This document shows positions 45,067 through 55,493 of a DNA stretch of 64,000 nucleotides, piece after piece. This stretch comes from Acidobacteriota bacterium (GTDB lineage: Bacteria; Acidobacteriota; Terriglobia; Terriglobales; Acidobacteriaceae): contig QIAN01000222.1 in the NCBI GenBank assembly GCA_003225005.1, forward strand, positions 22,676-86,675, written 5' to 3'. Under the pieces are notes generated by a model that was not told the origin of the DNA, did no database searches, and was given only the letters and a program-made list of their open reading frames with translations. The translations under genes and the position numbers were made by a program. How positions within the stretch are numbered: position 1 is the first letter of the stretch; each line of letters begins with the position of its first letter.

Positions 45067-46515
45067 GTGCGCGAACTGCTGCGTAGGAATGCACGGTTCT
45101 TTTTCTGGACGAGCCTTGCGGCCCTCGGGCTGCGGCTGTTCTTTGTGTTCCGCTTTCCAGCCGTGGTCGACGATTCCCGACTCTACGCCAACATCGCCAA
45201 GAATTGGCTTCACCACGGAATTTATGGGGTTACTGACTCCAGTCAGGTGGTTCCCACACTCTCGCGGTTGCCTGGCTACCCGGCGTTTCTCGCCGCTGTG
45301 TTCGCGATCTTCGGAGTAGATAACTTCCGAGCAGTTCTGCTGATCCAGGTGCTCTTCGACATAGGCACATGCTTTCTGGTTGCCCACCTTGCGAGGCGTC
45401 TGTTGTCGGACCGCGCCGCCCAGGCAGCTTTTGGGTTAGCGGCTCTTTGTCCCTTCCTGGCCAATTATTCTGCCGCCGCTCTCACCGAAACCCTGGAGAT
45501 TTTCTTCACCGCTCTGGCCTTAAACCTGGCCGTCAAAGGCATACAGATTTGGAATTTGTCCGCCGACGCCACAGCTGCACAGCCTAATACTTTGGAGCTG
45601 AAAGCAGGTTCAGTCGCGGGCTCCGCCACTTTCGTCTGGCTGGGCTGCGGACTCTCCATCGGTGCCGCCATTCTGCTGCGTCCGGATGGCGGAATCGTAC
45701 TCGCTGTTGTGGAAGGATATTTGCTGCTCCTTCTGATCAGGCGCGCATGGGTGAGACTCAAGACCGAAGTTTTGTCGGCCTGGCTTCCGATTCTGCGAGC
45801 AGGCATCATCGTGGCAGTAGGCGCTACCGCCCTGCTAGTCCCCTGGACGCTGAGAAATCTGCACACGCTGCATCGCTTCGAGCCTTTAGCGCCCCGCTAC
45901 GCCAATGATTCGGACGAACCGGTAATGCCGGGTTTCAACCTCTGGGTCAAGACCTGGATGGCTGACTATGTTTCAGTGCAGGAAATCTACTGGAGCGCAC
46001 CGGGAGAAGCGATCGACGTGACCAAACTACCTCGCCGCGCATTTGATTCCGAGAAACAGCGAGAGGAAACGGCAGCGCTTTTCGCAGACTATAACCAGGA
46101 TCATGAGATGACTCCAGAGCTCGATGCCCGCTTCGCGGCTCTGGCCGCCGAACGCATCCATGCCTCGCCGCTACGTTATTACGTCTGGCTACCGGCGGTG
46201 CGCATCGCCGACATGTGGCTGCGTCCGCGGACGGAGCTGCTCCCGCCCGACCCACGCTGGTGGGAGCTCAACGATGACCCGCTACCGGTGGCCGTCGCCA
46301 TCGGCTTCGGAATGGTGAACCTGCTTTATGTGGGGATGGCAGTGGCTGGAACCTGGTACGCCAGAACGGTTCCCGGCATCGGATTGCTCCTGTTATTTCT
46401 GCTCGTCCGCTCCCTGTTTCTTGGCACACTCGAGAATCCCGAAACACGCTATACATTGGAATGTTATCCCGCGGTCATATGGCTGGCCTCGGCGCTGTTT
46501 CATCGGCCTGCATAA
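45067..46515 (+). CDS. GT-C (ArnT/PMT-like, glycosyltransferase 39) membrane protein
   Basis: A 482-residue multi-helix protein from GTG at 45067; an in-frame TTG at 45028 would add 13 residues. The first helix ends FRFPAVVDDSRLYANIAKNW, with the Asp pair and Tyr expected in the first luminal loop of GT-C enzymes, then TLSRLPGYPAFLAAVFAIFG. About ten more hydrophobic segments follow. These enzymes move sugars from a polyprenyl phosphate to lipid A, proteins or other acceptors. A TATATT box lies at 45055-45060, so transcription could begin at or near the GTG and the message be leaderless. It diverges from the GH18-NodB-GT2 gene. Confidence 0.82.
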   Translation: MRELLRRNARFFFWTSLAALGLRLFFVFRFPAVVDDSRLYANIAKNWLHHGIYGVTDSSQVVPTLSRLPGYPAFLAAVFAIFGVDNFRAVLLIQVLFDIGTCFLVAHLARRLLSDRAAQAAFGLAALCPFLANYSAAALTETLEIFFTALALNLAVKGIQIWNLSADATAAQPNTLELKAGSVAGSATFVWLGCGLSIGAAILLRPDGGIVLAVVEGYLLLLLIRRAWVRLKTEVLSAWLPILRAGIIVAVGATALLVPWTLRNLHTLHRFEPLAPRYANDSDEPVMPGFNLWVKTWMADYVSVQEIYWSAPGEAIDVTKLPRRAFDSEKQREETAALFADYNQDHEMTPELDARFAALAAERIHASPLRYYVWLPAVRIADMWLRPRTELLPPDPRWWELNDDPLPVAVAIGFGMVNLLYVGMAVAGTWYARTVPGIGLLLLFLLVRSLFLGTLENPETRYTLECYPAVIWLASALFHRPA

Positions 46516-46720
46516 ACTTCCAAATCTGGGAGGCCATATCTGAAAAGCCGTATTCAATCGATTCAGGCCTCTCTAGAAGATTGAAAATTCTGCTTGAATG
46601 TTTTGGTGGCGAAGTTGCACAATAGCGCCCCATCGGATCCTAGGGCCCCCTGTGCATTCTTAGTTCCTGGGATAAACTTTCCAAAATGTAACACGTCTTC
46701 GTGGTAAAAGGAGCTCCTCC

Positions 46721-49700
46721 ATGCGTTCTGGCTCACGTGTAGTTACTCTGCTGGTCGGTTTTTTCCTCGCAATCAGCGCCCTCGTCTCAGCTCAAACGGC
46801 AACGACGTCCCTGCGCGGCACGATTACAGATCCCCAAGGCGCGGTGTTGCAGGGCGCCAGCGTCACGCTCAATAACCCCGAGACCGGGTATTCGCGAACC
46901 ACAAAATCGGGTAACGATGGTGTGTACCAGTTTGTAGAGATTCCCCCGGCGACGTACACCATGACGGTCACTGGCTCCGGGTTCGCCACCTTGAAACACG
47001 ACAAGGTTACCCTTCTGGTGAACCAGCCGACAATGCTGGACGTCTCGATGCAGGTAAGGGGGACGACCGAGATTGTCGAAGTGACTGGCGCAGCGCCCCT
47101 GGTCAATACTCAAGATGCCAGCATGGGCCATGCGTTCAATACAGAGCAGGTTTTAAGTCTGCCGTTTGAGGGCCGCGACCCGGCCGGGATCCTAAGCCTT
47201 CAACCGGGGGTCGCATATACCGGCAATTCACCGACGCTGGATTCCACGATCGATAGTCGGAGCGGATCGGTTGCCGGTGGGCGCAGCGATCAAGCAAATA
47301 TCACCATTGACGGCGTCGATGACAATGATCCGATTTCGGGGAATTCTTTCGTGGGTGTGTTTCGTGCAACCCTTGACTCTCTGCAGGAATTCCGCGTAAC
47401 GACGGCAGGCGGCACAGCCGAGGAAGGGCGCGCTTCCGGTGCGCAGGTCGTGCTGGTCACTAAGAGCGGCACCAACAAGTTCCACGGCTCTCTGTTCGAT
47501 TACGAGCGTCCCACATTCACGACCGCCAATGACCCGTTCATTAAAGCTTCGCAACTGGCGGCTGGTCAACCTAACAGCCCGGTCCGCGTGCTGCGCCACA
47601 CTTTTGGCGCCTCTTTTGGTGGACCTATCATCAAGGATCGCTTTTTCTTTTTTGCCAGTTATGAGGGCGAGCGCGTCCGAGAGGATACGGTCGTTACGCG
47701 CATCGTCCCGAGCGACGATCTCCGGAATGGTTTTGTGAGTTACATAGCCGACGACGGTAGCGTCGTCAGGCTGTCACCAACTGACCTGGCCAGCATGGAT
47801 CCGAACTGCGGCACCACTCCCGGCTTTGGTGCGGGAGGCACCTGTCCATTAGGCCCAGGAGCCAACCCGGCAGTGATGCAGATATTCCAAAACTATCCAC
47901 ACCCCAACACCGACGTTGTTGGCGATGGCTTTAACTTCCGGGGGTTCCAATTCGCCGCCCCTGCACCGGGAAAACGGAATACCTCCATTCTCAAGCTCGA
48001 CTATAACCTGACGCGAGACGCAAACCATCGCATCTTCGTGCGTGGAAACCTGCAAAGCGATAACCTTGACGGGCTCACCACCAACGGACCACAGTTTCCT
48101 GGAGACGCGCCGGATGCAACGATATTCAGTAATAACAAGGGGATTGCCGTTGGATATACCGCGCTTCTGCGCAGCAACCTGATCAATAATTTCCGCTACG
48201 GTTATATCCGCCAGGGCCTCGACAATGTGGGCTTAGAGACACAGGCATTCGTAAATTTCCGTGGCATGGACGATCTAACCGGTCAAACGTCGACCGTGCG
48301 CTCCATTATTCCTGTGCACAATTTCGTGGACGATGTGGCCTGGACGAAGGGGAAGCACACTTTGCAATTTGGCGCAAATCTGCGCGTGATCAATGACGGC
48401 CGTGTCGGCAACGGGGCTTCGTTCAACTTCGGGCAGACCAATGTTTCCTGGCTTGATAACGCTGCCATTGCGAATACCGGAAGTAGCTTAGATCCGGGGG
48501 CCTTTGGCTTTCCAGCTGTAGCATCCAGCTTCGGCCAATCGTACGATTTGCCTACTGCGGCGATCACCGGACTGGTCCCTTTCGCTCAAGGGGACTACAA
48601 CCGGGACAAGACTGGGACGCTAATCCCGCCAGGCAGTTTTATATCCAGAAACTTCCGTGCTCATGAAGGGGAGTGGTACCTACAAGATAGTTGGAGGGTG
48701 AAACCAAACCTGACTTTGACCGCGGGTCTGCGGTATACCCTGCTGCAGCCGCCTTACGAGAGCCACGGCAACCAGATTGCCCCAGATGTGAGCTTGAATC
48801 AGTTCTTTAAGCTGCGCCAGCAGGCGATGTTGGCAGGTCAAACCTATGATCCGACGATTGGACTCAACATCTCGGGCCAAGCGAACGGCAAGGCTCCCTA
48901 TTGGGCCTGGGACTATAAGAATTTAGCTCCCCGATTTGCGGTGGCGTGGAGTCCAGGCGCAGATAGTGGTTGGATAAAAAAGCTGACCGGCGGACCAGGC
49001 AAGACTTCCATTCGCGCCGGTGCCGGTATCTATTATGACCACTTTGGGGAAGGTATCGTGAATACGTTCGACCGGCAGGGTTCGTTCGGATTGACGACCC
49101 TAATTGACAATCCCGCGGCCACCCAAGACGTGGATAATACCCCACGGTTCACAACCCCAACTATATTTACGATCCCAACTCAGTCAGGGGCCTGCAGCGG
49201 TGCCCCGCCCTGCAGTACCCTTCCCCCTCCGCCGACCGGAGGTTTCCCAGCGATCCCGCCAACCGCCGATCAAAACGGCGGTTTCTCGATCACATGGGGG
49301 TTGGACGATAAGCTCAAGACACCTTACTCCGAGGTGTACAACCTCAGCATTACGCGCGAAATGCCTCACGGGTTTGTGTTAGAAGCTGCCTATGTGGGCC
49401 GTTTCGCCCACCGTCTGCTGCAAGAGGAAGATCTCGCCATGCCATTGGACATTCGTGATCCCAACTCAGGCATGGATTACTTTGCTGCCGCTCAAATGTT
49501 GGGCAGGGCAGCGATCGCTGGCGCGCCGATCACGAGCCTGGCAAAGATTCCGTATTGGGAAAACCTCTTCCCTGCTGCGGCGGGGAATCTAGGTTTTGGG
49601 CCTCCGGGCTCTAGCGGGAATTTGGGTTGCGCTCCCGGGGACAATGCGAACGCCACGAATTACACTGCCACGCAGGCAATGTACGACATGTACTCCTGTT

Positions 49701-50653
49701 TCGTGGGTAATGAAACAACGGGGTTGTTTTTTGCTGACCTATTGTGCCTGCCCGCATGCGCACAACTAGCGGGACAGCCAGCTGGCGGGCAGCCGCTTAA
49801 CTTTTTTGACAGTCAATGGTCGTCACTCTACGCATGGCGCAGCGTCGGCAATAGCGCTTACAACGGTTTGCAGGTCAGCCTTCGCAAGCAAGTTCAGAGT
49901 GGTTTGACCTTCGACGTCAACTACACTTATTCAAAATCGATCGATGTTGGATCCAACGCTGAGCGCATCAACGAATTCGAAGGCGGAGGCTTTGCGAGCC
50001 AGATCATCAACGCCTGGTCACCCAACCAGCTGCGGTCGGTCTCTGACTTTGACAACACCCACCAGATCAACGCGAACTGGGTGTATGACCTGCCGATAGG
50101 ACGAGGCAAGCATTTCGGCGGCGGTATGGGGAATGTCGCGAATGCAGTGTTCGGGGGTTGGCAGGTCGCCGGTTTGTGGCGATGGTCCACCGGCTTCCCC
50201 TTTTCGATTGGGCCGGGCTTAGGATTCTGGTCCACGGATTGGCAGCTGTCTTCATCCGCGATCTTGACCGGTCCGAAGCCAAAAACGGGGCAGTTTGTGG
50301 TAGCGCCTACACCAGGGCAGACTCCAGAGCCAGATGTCTTTCAAAATCCGTCATTAGCCAGCCAGAGCTTCCGCCTTGGCCTTGCTGGAGAATCTGGGCA
50401 GCGTAATAGTCTGCGCGGCCCGGGAACCTTCGATATTGATGCGAGTCTGGCGAAGAGCTGGAAGATCCGCGAAAGCAAGGAACTCACGTTCCGGTGGGAG
50501 GCGTTCAACGTGACCAACACCGCGCGCTTTGACGTGGGCCAGATGCAGTTCCAGGGCAATAACAGCCTGGCAACAGCGGGTGCCTTCGGTGTATTTCTGA
50601 ATACGCTGAACAAGCCGCGGCTGATGGAGTTTGCGCTTCGGTTTACTTTCTGA
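46721..50653 (+). CDS. TonB-dependent receptor with carboxypeptidase-regulatory-like domain (Oar-like)
   Basis: A 1310-residue outer-membrane protein. AAAGGAG lies upstream of the ATG at 46721. A signal peptide ends near residue 26. Residues ~28-110 are the Ig-like CarboxypepD_reg domain: TTSLRGTITDPQGAVLQGAS, GVYQFVEIPPATYTMTVTGS. A plug domain begins around NTEQVLSLPFEGRDPAGILS with the GGRSDQANITIDGVDDND motif. The rest is a beta-barrel, with FRAHEGEWYLQDSWRVKPNL as a typical strand, and it ends in LRFTF with the C-terminal aromatic. It probably takes up oligomeric substrates or binds surface ligands. Proteins of this size and head are very numerous in Acidobacteria. A good terminator follows. 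Confidence 0.95.
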   Translation: MRSGSRVVTLLVGFFLAISALVSAQTATTSLRGTITDPQGAVLQGASVTLNNPETGYSRTTKSGNDGVYQFVEIPPATYTMTVTGSGFATLKHDKVTLLVNQPTMLDVSMQVRGTTEIVEVTGAAPLVNTQDASMGHAFNTEQVLSLPFEGRDPAGILSLQPGVAYTGNSPTLDSTIDSRSGSVAGGRSDQANITIDGVDDNDPISGNSFVGVFRATLDSLQEFRVTTAGGTAEEGRASGAQVVLVTKSGTNKFHGSLFDYERPTFTTANDPFIKASQLAAGQPNSPVRVLRHTFGASFGGPIIKDRFFFFASYEGERVREDTVVTRIVPSDDLRNGFVSYIADDGSVVRLSPTDLASMDPNCGTTPGFGAGGTCPLGPGANPAVMQIFQNYPHPNTDVVGDGFNFRGFQFAAPAPGKRNTSILKLDYNLTRDANHRIFVRGNLQSDNLDGLTTNGPQFPGDAPDATIFSNNKGIAVGYTALLRSNLINNFRYGYIRQGLDNVGLETQAFVNFRGMDDLTGQTSTVRSIIPVHNFVDDVAWTKGKHTLQFGANLRVINDGRVGNGASFNFGQTNVSWLDNAAIANTGSSLDPGAFGFPAVASSFGQSYDLPTAAITGLVPFAQGDYNRDKTGTLIPPGSFISRNFRAHEGEWYLQDSWRVKPNLTLTAGLRYTLLQPPYESHGNQIAPDVSLNQFFKLRQQAMLAGQTYDPTIGLNISGQANGKAPYWAWDYKNLAPRFAVAWSPGADSGWIKKLTGGPGKTSIRAGAGIYYDHFGEGIVNTFDRQGSFGLTTLIDNPAATQDVDNTPRFTTPTIFTIPTQSGACSGAPPCSTLPPPPTGGFPAIPPTADQNGGFSITWGLDDKLKTPYSEVYNLSITREMPHGFVLEAAYVGRFAHRLLQEEDLAMPLDIRDPNSGMDYFAAAQMLGRAAIAGAPITSLAKIPYWENLFPAAAGNLGFGPPGSSGNLGCAPGDNANATNYTATQAMYDMYSCFVGNETTGLFFADLLCLPACAQLAGQPAGGQPLNFFDSQWSSLYAWRSVGNSAYNGLQVSLRKQVQSGLTFDVNYTYSKSIDVGSNAERINEFEGGGFASQIINAWSPNQLRSVSDFDNTHQINANWVYDLPIGRGKHFGGGMGNVANAVFGGWQVAGLWRWSTGFPFSIGPGLGFWSTDWQLSSSAILTGPKPKTGQFVVAPTPGQTPEPDVFQNPSLASQSFRLGLAGESGQRNSLRGPGTFDIDASLAKSWKIRESKELTFRWEAFNVTNTARFDVGQMQFQGNNSLATAGAFGVFLNTLNKPRLMEFALRFTF

Positions 50654-50676
50654 TCGCGCTTTAGATTAGTTCCTTT

Positions 50677-50705
50677 AGGGGCGGATATTTCCGCCCCTTT
50701 TTTTG
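50677..50705 (+). terminator. Intrinsic terminator after the TonB receptor gene
   Basis: AGGGGCGGA-TATT-TCCGCCCCT followed by a run of T to 50705. A perfect 9-base-pair stem with a four-base loop and T tract. Confidence 0.92.
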
Positions 50706-50796
50706 CGGCAGATGAACAAGGCGGACGGGGCTAGCTTCGCGGCGTCAACGACGCGGATGACTGGGAAATTCAGGGCAAGCCTTCCGTCGAAAGACT

Positions 50797-51012
50797 CTAC
50801 CCCAGCGGCGAGTCGCTCATGCGGAAGCGCGTGCGCACGTGTTCAGAGATCAGCTCGATGGCGGATCGGTTGGAGACGGGATCCGACTGGGCCAGATACT
50901 TCATGGCCTCGACCAGCAGGCGTTGTCCGTCAACGTATCGGGGATCGGCAGTTCGTTCTCTGCGTTTGCTCCCAAATTTTGGAGGAACGGGAATGGTGAA
51001 GACTTTGGCCAT
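50797..51012 (-). CDS. Small conserved-looking protein, 71 aa
   Basis: The ATG at 51012 gives MAKVFTIPVPPKFGSKRRER, followed by TADPRYVDGQRLLVEAMKYL, AQSDPVSNRSAIELISEHVR and a short tail. AGGA lies about 11 bases upstream. An upstream in-frame start at 51075 would add 21 residues and is less likely. It has a basic head and two amphipathic helices, no signal and no membrane segment. I do not recognise a family. It is the last gene of the minus-strand serS to lolA-like run and could be co-transcribed. Confidence 0.55.
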   Translation of the reverse strand: MAKVFTIPVPPKFGSKRRERTADPRYVDGQRLLVEAMKYLAQSDPVSNRSAIELISEHVRTRFRMSDSPLG

Positions 51013-51102
51013 GAAGAAAATCCTATCTTCCCAGGTGCCCGGCAAGTATAGCGCCCGAAGTGCAAATTCCAGCACACCTTCTTCTGTATTAGATTCAACA
51101 AC

Positions 51103-51822
51103 TTAACCACGCGGCGATACGAACTGTGTCTTGCCCGTGGTCTTCAATTGAAACACTTCGGCGGGGATCTTCTCGTTTAGCCGGATCGAAGAATACTTAG
51201 CCAAACGATAATCTCCCTGCGGTTCGAAGAACTGCTGCTGCACCGAAATGCCCCGCTCCAGGTCAATCCAGAGAAAAATCTCTTTAAATGTGTTGCGCAG
51301 CTTTTCCGACTTCGGGATCAACTGCAACTTGGCGGTGGACACGTTGTCGATAGATTCCGGCCCCTGATAAGAAACCTCGAAGGCCTTCAACAAATCTTGT
51401 CCGCTGCCGCCAAAGCCGAGGACCAGGTAGCTTTCAATTTCCTCGCGGTTCTTGCCCGTGGTATAGATCATCACCTGCTCAATCTTTGGCTGATAGACCT
51501 GAAGCTTGCCGTCTTTGAACAGGACATATTTCCGCTCGGGTTCTTTGACCTCGGCCATCATCTGGATATCTTTACCCGCACGGCGGTAGTACACAGTACC
51601 TTTTTGCGTATCTCTATCGTTGACGACTTTTTGGTATTGCTCCCAGACGAAATCGGCCTGCGTGGTACGGAAGTTGGAGGCGGCCGCATCCATCTTTTTC
51701 AAAACGCTTTCCAGGCTGGCGGACGCCTTGGACTCCTGTGACTGAGGAGTCGCAACCGCACTCACTGATGCCAAGCCCAGCAGGATCACGAAAACTCCGA
51801 GGCCATGTTTCGTGGGTCTCAT
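51103..51822 (-). CDS. LolA-family outer-membrane lipoprotein carrier
   Basis: A 239-residue exported protein. The ATG at 51822 has AGGAAGAG upstream and starts MRPTKHGLGVFVILLGLASV, a signal peptide; an upstream frame extension is not used. The family pattern is visible: LESVLKKMDAAASNFRTTQA, then GTVYYRRAGKDIQMMAEVKE, YVLFKDGKLQVYQPKIEQVM and LIPKSEKLRNTFKEIFLWID. LolA-type proteins carry lipoproteins or glycolipids across the periplasm. The neighbour upstream on the same strand is a small membrane protein and then serS. Confidence 0.85.
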   Translation of the reverse strand: MRPTKHGLGVFVILLGLASVSAVATPQSQESKASASLESVLKKMDAAASNFRTTQADFVWEQYQKVVNDRDTQKGTVYYRRAGKDIQMMAEVKEPERKYVLFKDGKLQVYQPKIEQVMIYTTGKNREEIESYLVLGFGGSGQDLLKAFEVSYQGPESIDNVSTAKLQLIPKSEKLRNTFKEIFLWIDLERGISVQQQFFEPQGDYRLAKYSSIRLNEKIPAEVFQLKTTGKTQFVSPRG

Positions 51823-51904
51823 TGGTCTCTTCCTAAGATTTTGCCGCGATATTAATAAGGATGTCGAAAGTACAAATGTCCCGATTCTCGCCCCCGGCGA
51901 GATT

Positions 51905-52279
51905 TTATTCCCGGTGTACCCAAACTCTATAGACCTCGACACGCCCTTTCTTGTCGGGCACGGTCTCGTATCTCACGAGAGAGACATCGCCTGAAATGGG
52001 CTCGATAATATGCAGCAACTGATCGCGAACGGACAGATCGTCTCCCGGCCTAATCGCCGCTGCCTCGATTTGGTAAAGCAGCCCTCCGTGTCCGTCGGAT
52101 GTGACGATTACCCCGTTAGGATGCGGGTTACGCTGCACAGGTTTGTCCTTGAAATTAATCCAGTAGGGTGAGAAGAAGACAAAGATGAGAATCAGCGTGA
52201 CCATGATGTCGTAATGAAGTGTGCCACGCTCGTACGACCACAGGATGTATCCGCGAATTGTGCGCCAAATGGCCTTCAT
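51905..52279 (-). CDS. Single-pass membrane protein of unknown function
   Basis: A 124-residue protein from the ATG at 52279 (MKAIWRTIRGYILWSYERGT). One membrane helix follows (IMVTLILIFVFFSPYWINF), then a soluble domain with PHPNGVIVTSDGHGGLLYQI and DDLSVRDQLLHIIEPISGDV and a Trp-containing C-terminus (VYRVWVHRE). It lies between serS and the lolA-like gene on the same strand, with 82 and 99 bases on either side. The motif pattern is one I associate with acidobacterial genomes but cannot name. The N-terminal WSYERGTLHYDIM is a likely membrane-interface signature. Confidence 0.65.
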   Translation of the reverse strand: MKAIWRTIRGYILWSYERGTLHYDIMVTLILIFVFFSPYWINFKDKPVQRNPHPNGVIVTSDGHGGLLYQIEAAAIRPGDDLSVRDQLLHIIEPISGDVSLVRYETVPDKKGRVEVYRVWVHRE

Positions 52280-52378
52280 CGGCAGGGACGGCGCGGGATT
52301 GGCAGCGCTGCTGATTTCTGCTCTCTGCAAGTCTAGTGACTGCTCCTTTCCTTGGCAATGGTGCGCAGCTTTTCGCTA

Positions 52379-53725
52379 TCAGCTCTTGTGGTCTGCGCTT
52401 TTCCTCGGCCGCTCAGGGCCAAAACTCGAGTCTTCGAACTTCTTCGGCGTGATCCGATCCGCGCCGATGTAAGGCCGCAGGACTTCCGGGATAACCACGC
52501 TGCCATCCGCCTGCTGATAGTTCTCGACGATCGCGACCCATGTACGGCCCACTGCCAGGCCGCTGCCGTTCAGTGTATGGACGAACTCCGGTTTGTTCTT
52601 TCCATCTGGCCGGTAGCGAATGTTGGCCCGCCTTGCCTGATACGCTTCAAAGTTCGAGCACGAAGAAATCTCGCGGAACAACTTTTGTCCGGGCAGCCAT
52701 ACTTCAATGTCATAGGTCTTCGCCGCCGACGGTCCCATGTCGCCTGTGCACAGTGTCACTACCCGGTAATGCAGGCCGAGTTTCTGCAGAACTTCTTCAG
52801 CATCGAGCGTGAGCCTTTCATGCTCGTCGTAGGAATTTTCGGGCCGCGCAAACTTCACCAATTCGACTTTTTGAAATTGATGCTGACGAATGATGCCGCG
52901 CACGTCCTTGCCATAAGACCCCGCTTCGCTGCGAAAGCAGGGAGTGTAAGCCGTGAGCGAAATCGGAAGCCGCGCCGCGTCAAGGATCTCGTCGCGGTAC
53001 AAGTTCGTGACCGGGACTTCCGCCGTTGGAATGAGCCACAGATCTTTGTCTCCGTGCGGGACTCGAAACAGGTCTGCAGCGAACTTGGGAAGGTTCCCCG
53101 TACCATACATAGAGTCGGAGTTCACCAAGTACGGCGGCAACACTTCTGTATACCCATGCTCGCGCGTGTGGAGATCAAGCATGAAGTTCGCCAGAGCACG
53201 CTCCAGCTTTGCCCCAAGATCCCAGTAAACCGCGAATCGTGCGCCCGTAAGCTTGACCGCGCGCTCCAGATCGAGCACGCGTAATTGCTCGCCTAGTTCC
53301 CAGTGCGGCTGCGGATTGAAGTTGAACTGCGGCGTCCGGCCCCAGCGGCGAACTTCCACGTTCTGCTCCGCGCTGTTTCCAACGGGTACGCTGGCGTGCG
53401 GAATGTTGGGAATTCCGGAGAGAATTTCTCCCAGGCGGGCGTCGAGGTCGGCAGCAGTTTTCTCCCGTGTCTGGATTTGCTCGCGCAGGTCTTTGGTTTC
53501 GGCCATGAGCGCGCTCGCATCCTGGCCGCTCTTTTTCAGCTTGCCAATATCTTCCGAGGCCCGGTTGCGGCGGGCTTTCATGGTTTCGGCCTCGGTGATA
53601 GCCTGCCGGCGCTGCGTGTCCACCTCGCGAAAATCCTTCAGCACCGTAGCAGGATCCATGCCACGCTGGCGCAGTTTCTCCTCTACCAGCGGCAGATTGT
53701 CTCGGACGAAATTCAGATCAAGCAT
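52379..53725 (-). CDS. serS: Seryl-tRNA synthetase
   Basis: A 448-residue class II synthetase. The ATG at 53725 ([20 protein letters not shown]) fits the family; an in-frame TTG three codons upstream is not needed. The N-terminal coiled-coil arm that binds the long variable arm of tRNA-Ser spans ~25-110. Motif 2 is [20 protein letters not shown], and motif 3 lies in [20 protein letters not shown]. It charges serine (and selenocysteine tRNA if present). It is the first gene of a minus-strand run with the small membrane protein and the lolA-like gene. Confidence 0.97.
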   Translation of the reverse strand: MLDLNFVRDNLPLVEEKLRQRGMDPATVLKDFREVDTQRRQAITEAETMKARRNRASEDIGKLKKSGQDASALMAETKDLREQIQTREKTAADLDARLGEILSGIPNIPHASVPVGNSAEQNVEVRRWGRTPQFNFNPQPHWELGEQLRVLDLERAVKLTGARFAVYWDLGAKLERALANFMLDLHTREHGYTEVLPPYLVNSDSMYGTGNLPKFAADLFRVPHGDKDLWLIPTAEVPVTNLYRDEILDAARLPISLTAYTPCFRSEAGSYGKDVRGIIRQHQFQKVELVKFARPENSYDEHERLTLDAEEVLQKLGLHYRVVTLCTGDMGPSAAKTYDIEVWLPGQKLFREISSCSNFEAYQARRANIRYRPDGKNKPEFVHTLNGSGLAVGRTWVAIVENYQQADGSVVIPEVLRPYIGADRITPKKFEDSSFGPERPRKSADHKS

Positions 53726-53843
53726 GAGGAACAACTAATGTATCGGAAACAAGGCAAGAAATGCACGTAGCGGACGCGCTCAGGTCAGAGTTCCGGGTGC
53801 GCCTTTTGGTATGGAGCCTCCGGCTGTGTAAACTACCATCGCG

Positions 53844-55493
53844 ATGAGATCCTTCCCCCGATTCACACCCACCCGCCTCTTATTCATTCCATCATTGCTT
53901 CTTGTCCTCGCCCTCAATTTGTCGCCTTCCAGTTTTGCCTCCGCCTACAACGCCCATCCCAAACTGGTCGTGATTATTGTGATTGACCAGTTCCGCGGCG
54001 ACTATTTGGAGCGCTACCGCGAGCAGTTCGGCGACGGAGGTTTCCGCCTCTTCCTCGATCATGGTGCGTATTTCTCCGACTGCGACTACAACTACGCCAA
54101 TACCCGCACTGCGCCCGGTCACGCCACACTCTTAAGCGGCGCCTACACCAACGGCCACGGCATTGTGGCGAATGATTGGTGGGACTCCAAGAAAAGGCGC
54201 ATGGTTACATCGGTCGAGGATGAGGACACGAAGACCGTGGGGGTGTCCGGAGACAAGACTGGCGCCTCGCCTCACAACCTGATGGCCGACACTCTGGGAG
54301 ACGAACTCAAGCTTGCCACGCAAGGCAAGTCCCGTATATTTGGGGTCTCGCTGAAGGATCGCGCCGCCGTTTTGCCCGCCGGCTTCGCCGGGGACGCCGC
54401 CTATTGGATTGATCCCCGAGGCGGCGCCTGGGTAAGCTCCACCTACTATCGCAATGAGTTGCCTAACTGGGCGCAGGATTTCAATGCCAGCAATCACGCC
54501 GCCAAATATTGGGATCGCGACTGGAAAGACGCGCAAGGAAACATATTACGGTCCACCGCACACCGCAAAGCGAAAGACGGTTCGGACGAAGGCTTTTACG
54601 AAGTAGTTGGTTCCACGCCGTTCGCCAATGAGTACGAATGGGAATTTGCCAAGGAGTTGGTGCTCCACCAGAATCTGGGTAATAGCGGCGCCACAGACTT
54701 GCTGGCCATCAGCCTCTCGGCGAACGACATTCTCGGACATCAGGTCGGTCCGGATGCGCCGGAGATGAAAGCAATGGCGCTGGCCCTGGACGGTGAACTC
54801 GCCGATTTCTTCAATTTTCTCGGTCATCAGATGGGATTGGCCAATGTGTGGATCGCGCTTTCTGCCGATCACGGAATTTCCGCGCTGCCGGATGTGGCCA
54901 AGAAGCTGCGCATCCCAGCGGCCAATCTGGATTTCGGCAAATTTGAAGGGCAAATCAACAACGCACTGACGGGAAAGTTTTCCCCGAGTCATTCCGCAAC
55001 CTACGTGAAGTTCTCCTATCCCATCGCCTGGCTCGATGAGGAGGCTTTTGCCGCCGCGCGTGTGAAGGAACGCGACGCGGAAACTGCTGTGGGCGAGGCT
55101 ATGAGGCAGGTCCGCTTGCGCGACTATGACACGAAATCTCAACTCGCTGAGGGGGCGGTTCCCGACACCGCCCTGGCCCACAAATATCTAAACAGCTATT
55201 CTCCCGAAGCCGGTTGGTATGTGATCGGTGTTCCACAGCCGTACACGGTTGCTTCGGCCAAGGGTACTGACCACACCACGGCTTACACCTACGACACGCA
55301 CGTGCCCCTGGCATTCTATGGACTGCCATTTCAGCCCGGAACTTACCGCGGCCATGTTGAGCCCGTTGATCTGGCTGCGACGCTGGCATCGCTACTCGGG
55401 GTCAACGCCCCCTCGCACGCAGTGGGGCGGGTGCTGACCGAGGCTCTGGCGCCGCCACACTATGGGGAAAATTCCGGAGGACCGCGGAAATGA
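53844..55493 (+). CDS. Secreted alkaline phosphatase superfamily enzyme (PafA-like)
   Basis: A 549-residue exported phosphatase. A signal peptide ends near residue 34. The first metal motif is VIIVIDQFRGDYL (Asp48), and the nucleophile is Thr89 in NTRTAPGHATLLSG. Later metal ligands are in SLSANDILGHQVGPDA, ALSADHGISALP and TYDTHVPLAFYG. The whole pattern is that of the PafA/NPP-like phospho-mono- or diesterases. It probably releases phosphate from organic esters in the periplasm. The pyrD start overlaps its stop codon, so pyrD translation is coupled to this gene. Confidence 0.9.
   Translation: MRSFPRFTPTRLLFIPSLLLVLALNLSPSSFASAYNAHPKLVVIIVIDQFRGDYLERYREQFGDGGFRLFLDHGAYFSDCDYNYANTRTAPGHATLLSGAYTNGHGIVANDWWDSKKRRMVTSVEDEDTKTVGVSGDKTGASPHNLMADTLGDELKLATQGKSRIFGVSLKDRAAVLPAGFAGDAAYWIDPRGGAWVSSTYYRNELPNWAQDFNASNHAAKYWDRDWKDAQGNILRSTAHRKAKDGSDEGFYEVVGSTPFANEYEWEFAKELVLHQNLGNSGATDLLAISLSANDILGHQVGPDAPEMKAMALALDGELADFFNFLGHQMGLANVWIALSADHGISALPDVAKKLRIPAANLDFGKFEGQINNALTGKFSPSHSATYVKFSYPIAWLDEEAFAAARVKERDAETAVGEAMRQVRLRDYDTKSQLAEGAVPDTALAHKYLNSYSPEAGWYVIGVPQPYTVASAKGTDHTTAYTYDTHVPLAFYGLPFQPGTYRGHVEPVDLAATLASLLGVNAPSHAVGRVLTEALAPPHYGENSGGPRK

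Noticed and set aside
52352..53284. Plus-strand frame of 310 codons opposite serS
   Set aside because: Shadow of serS.
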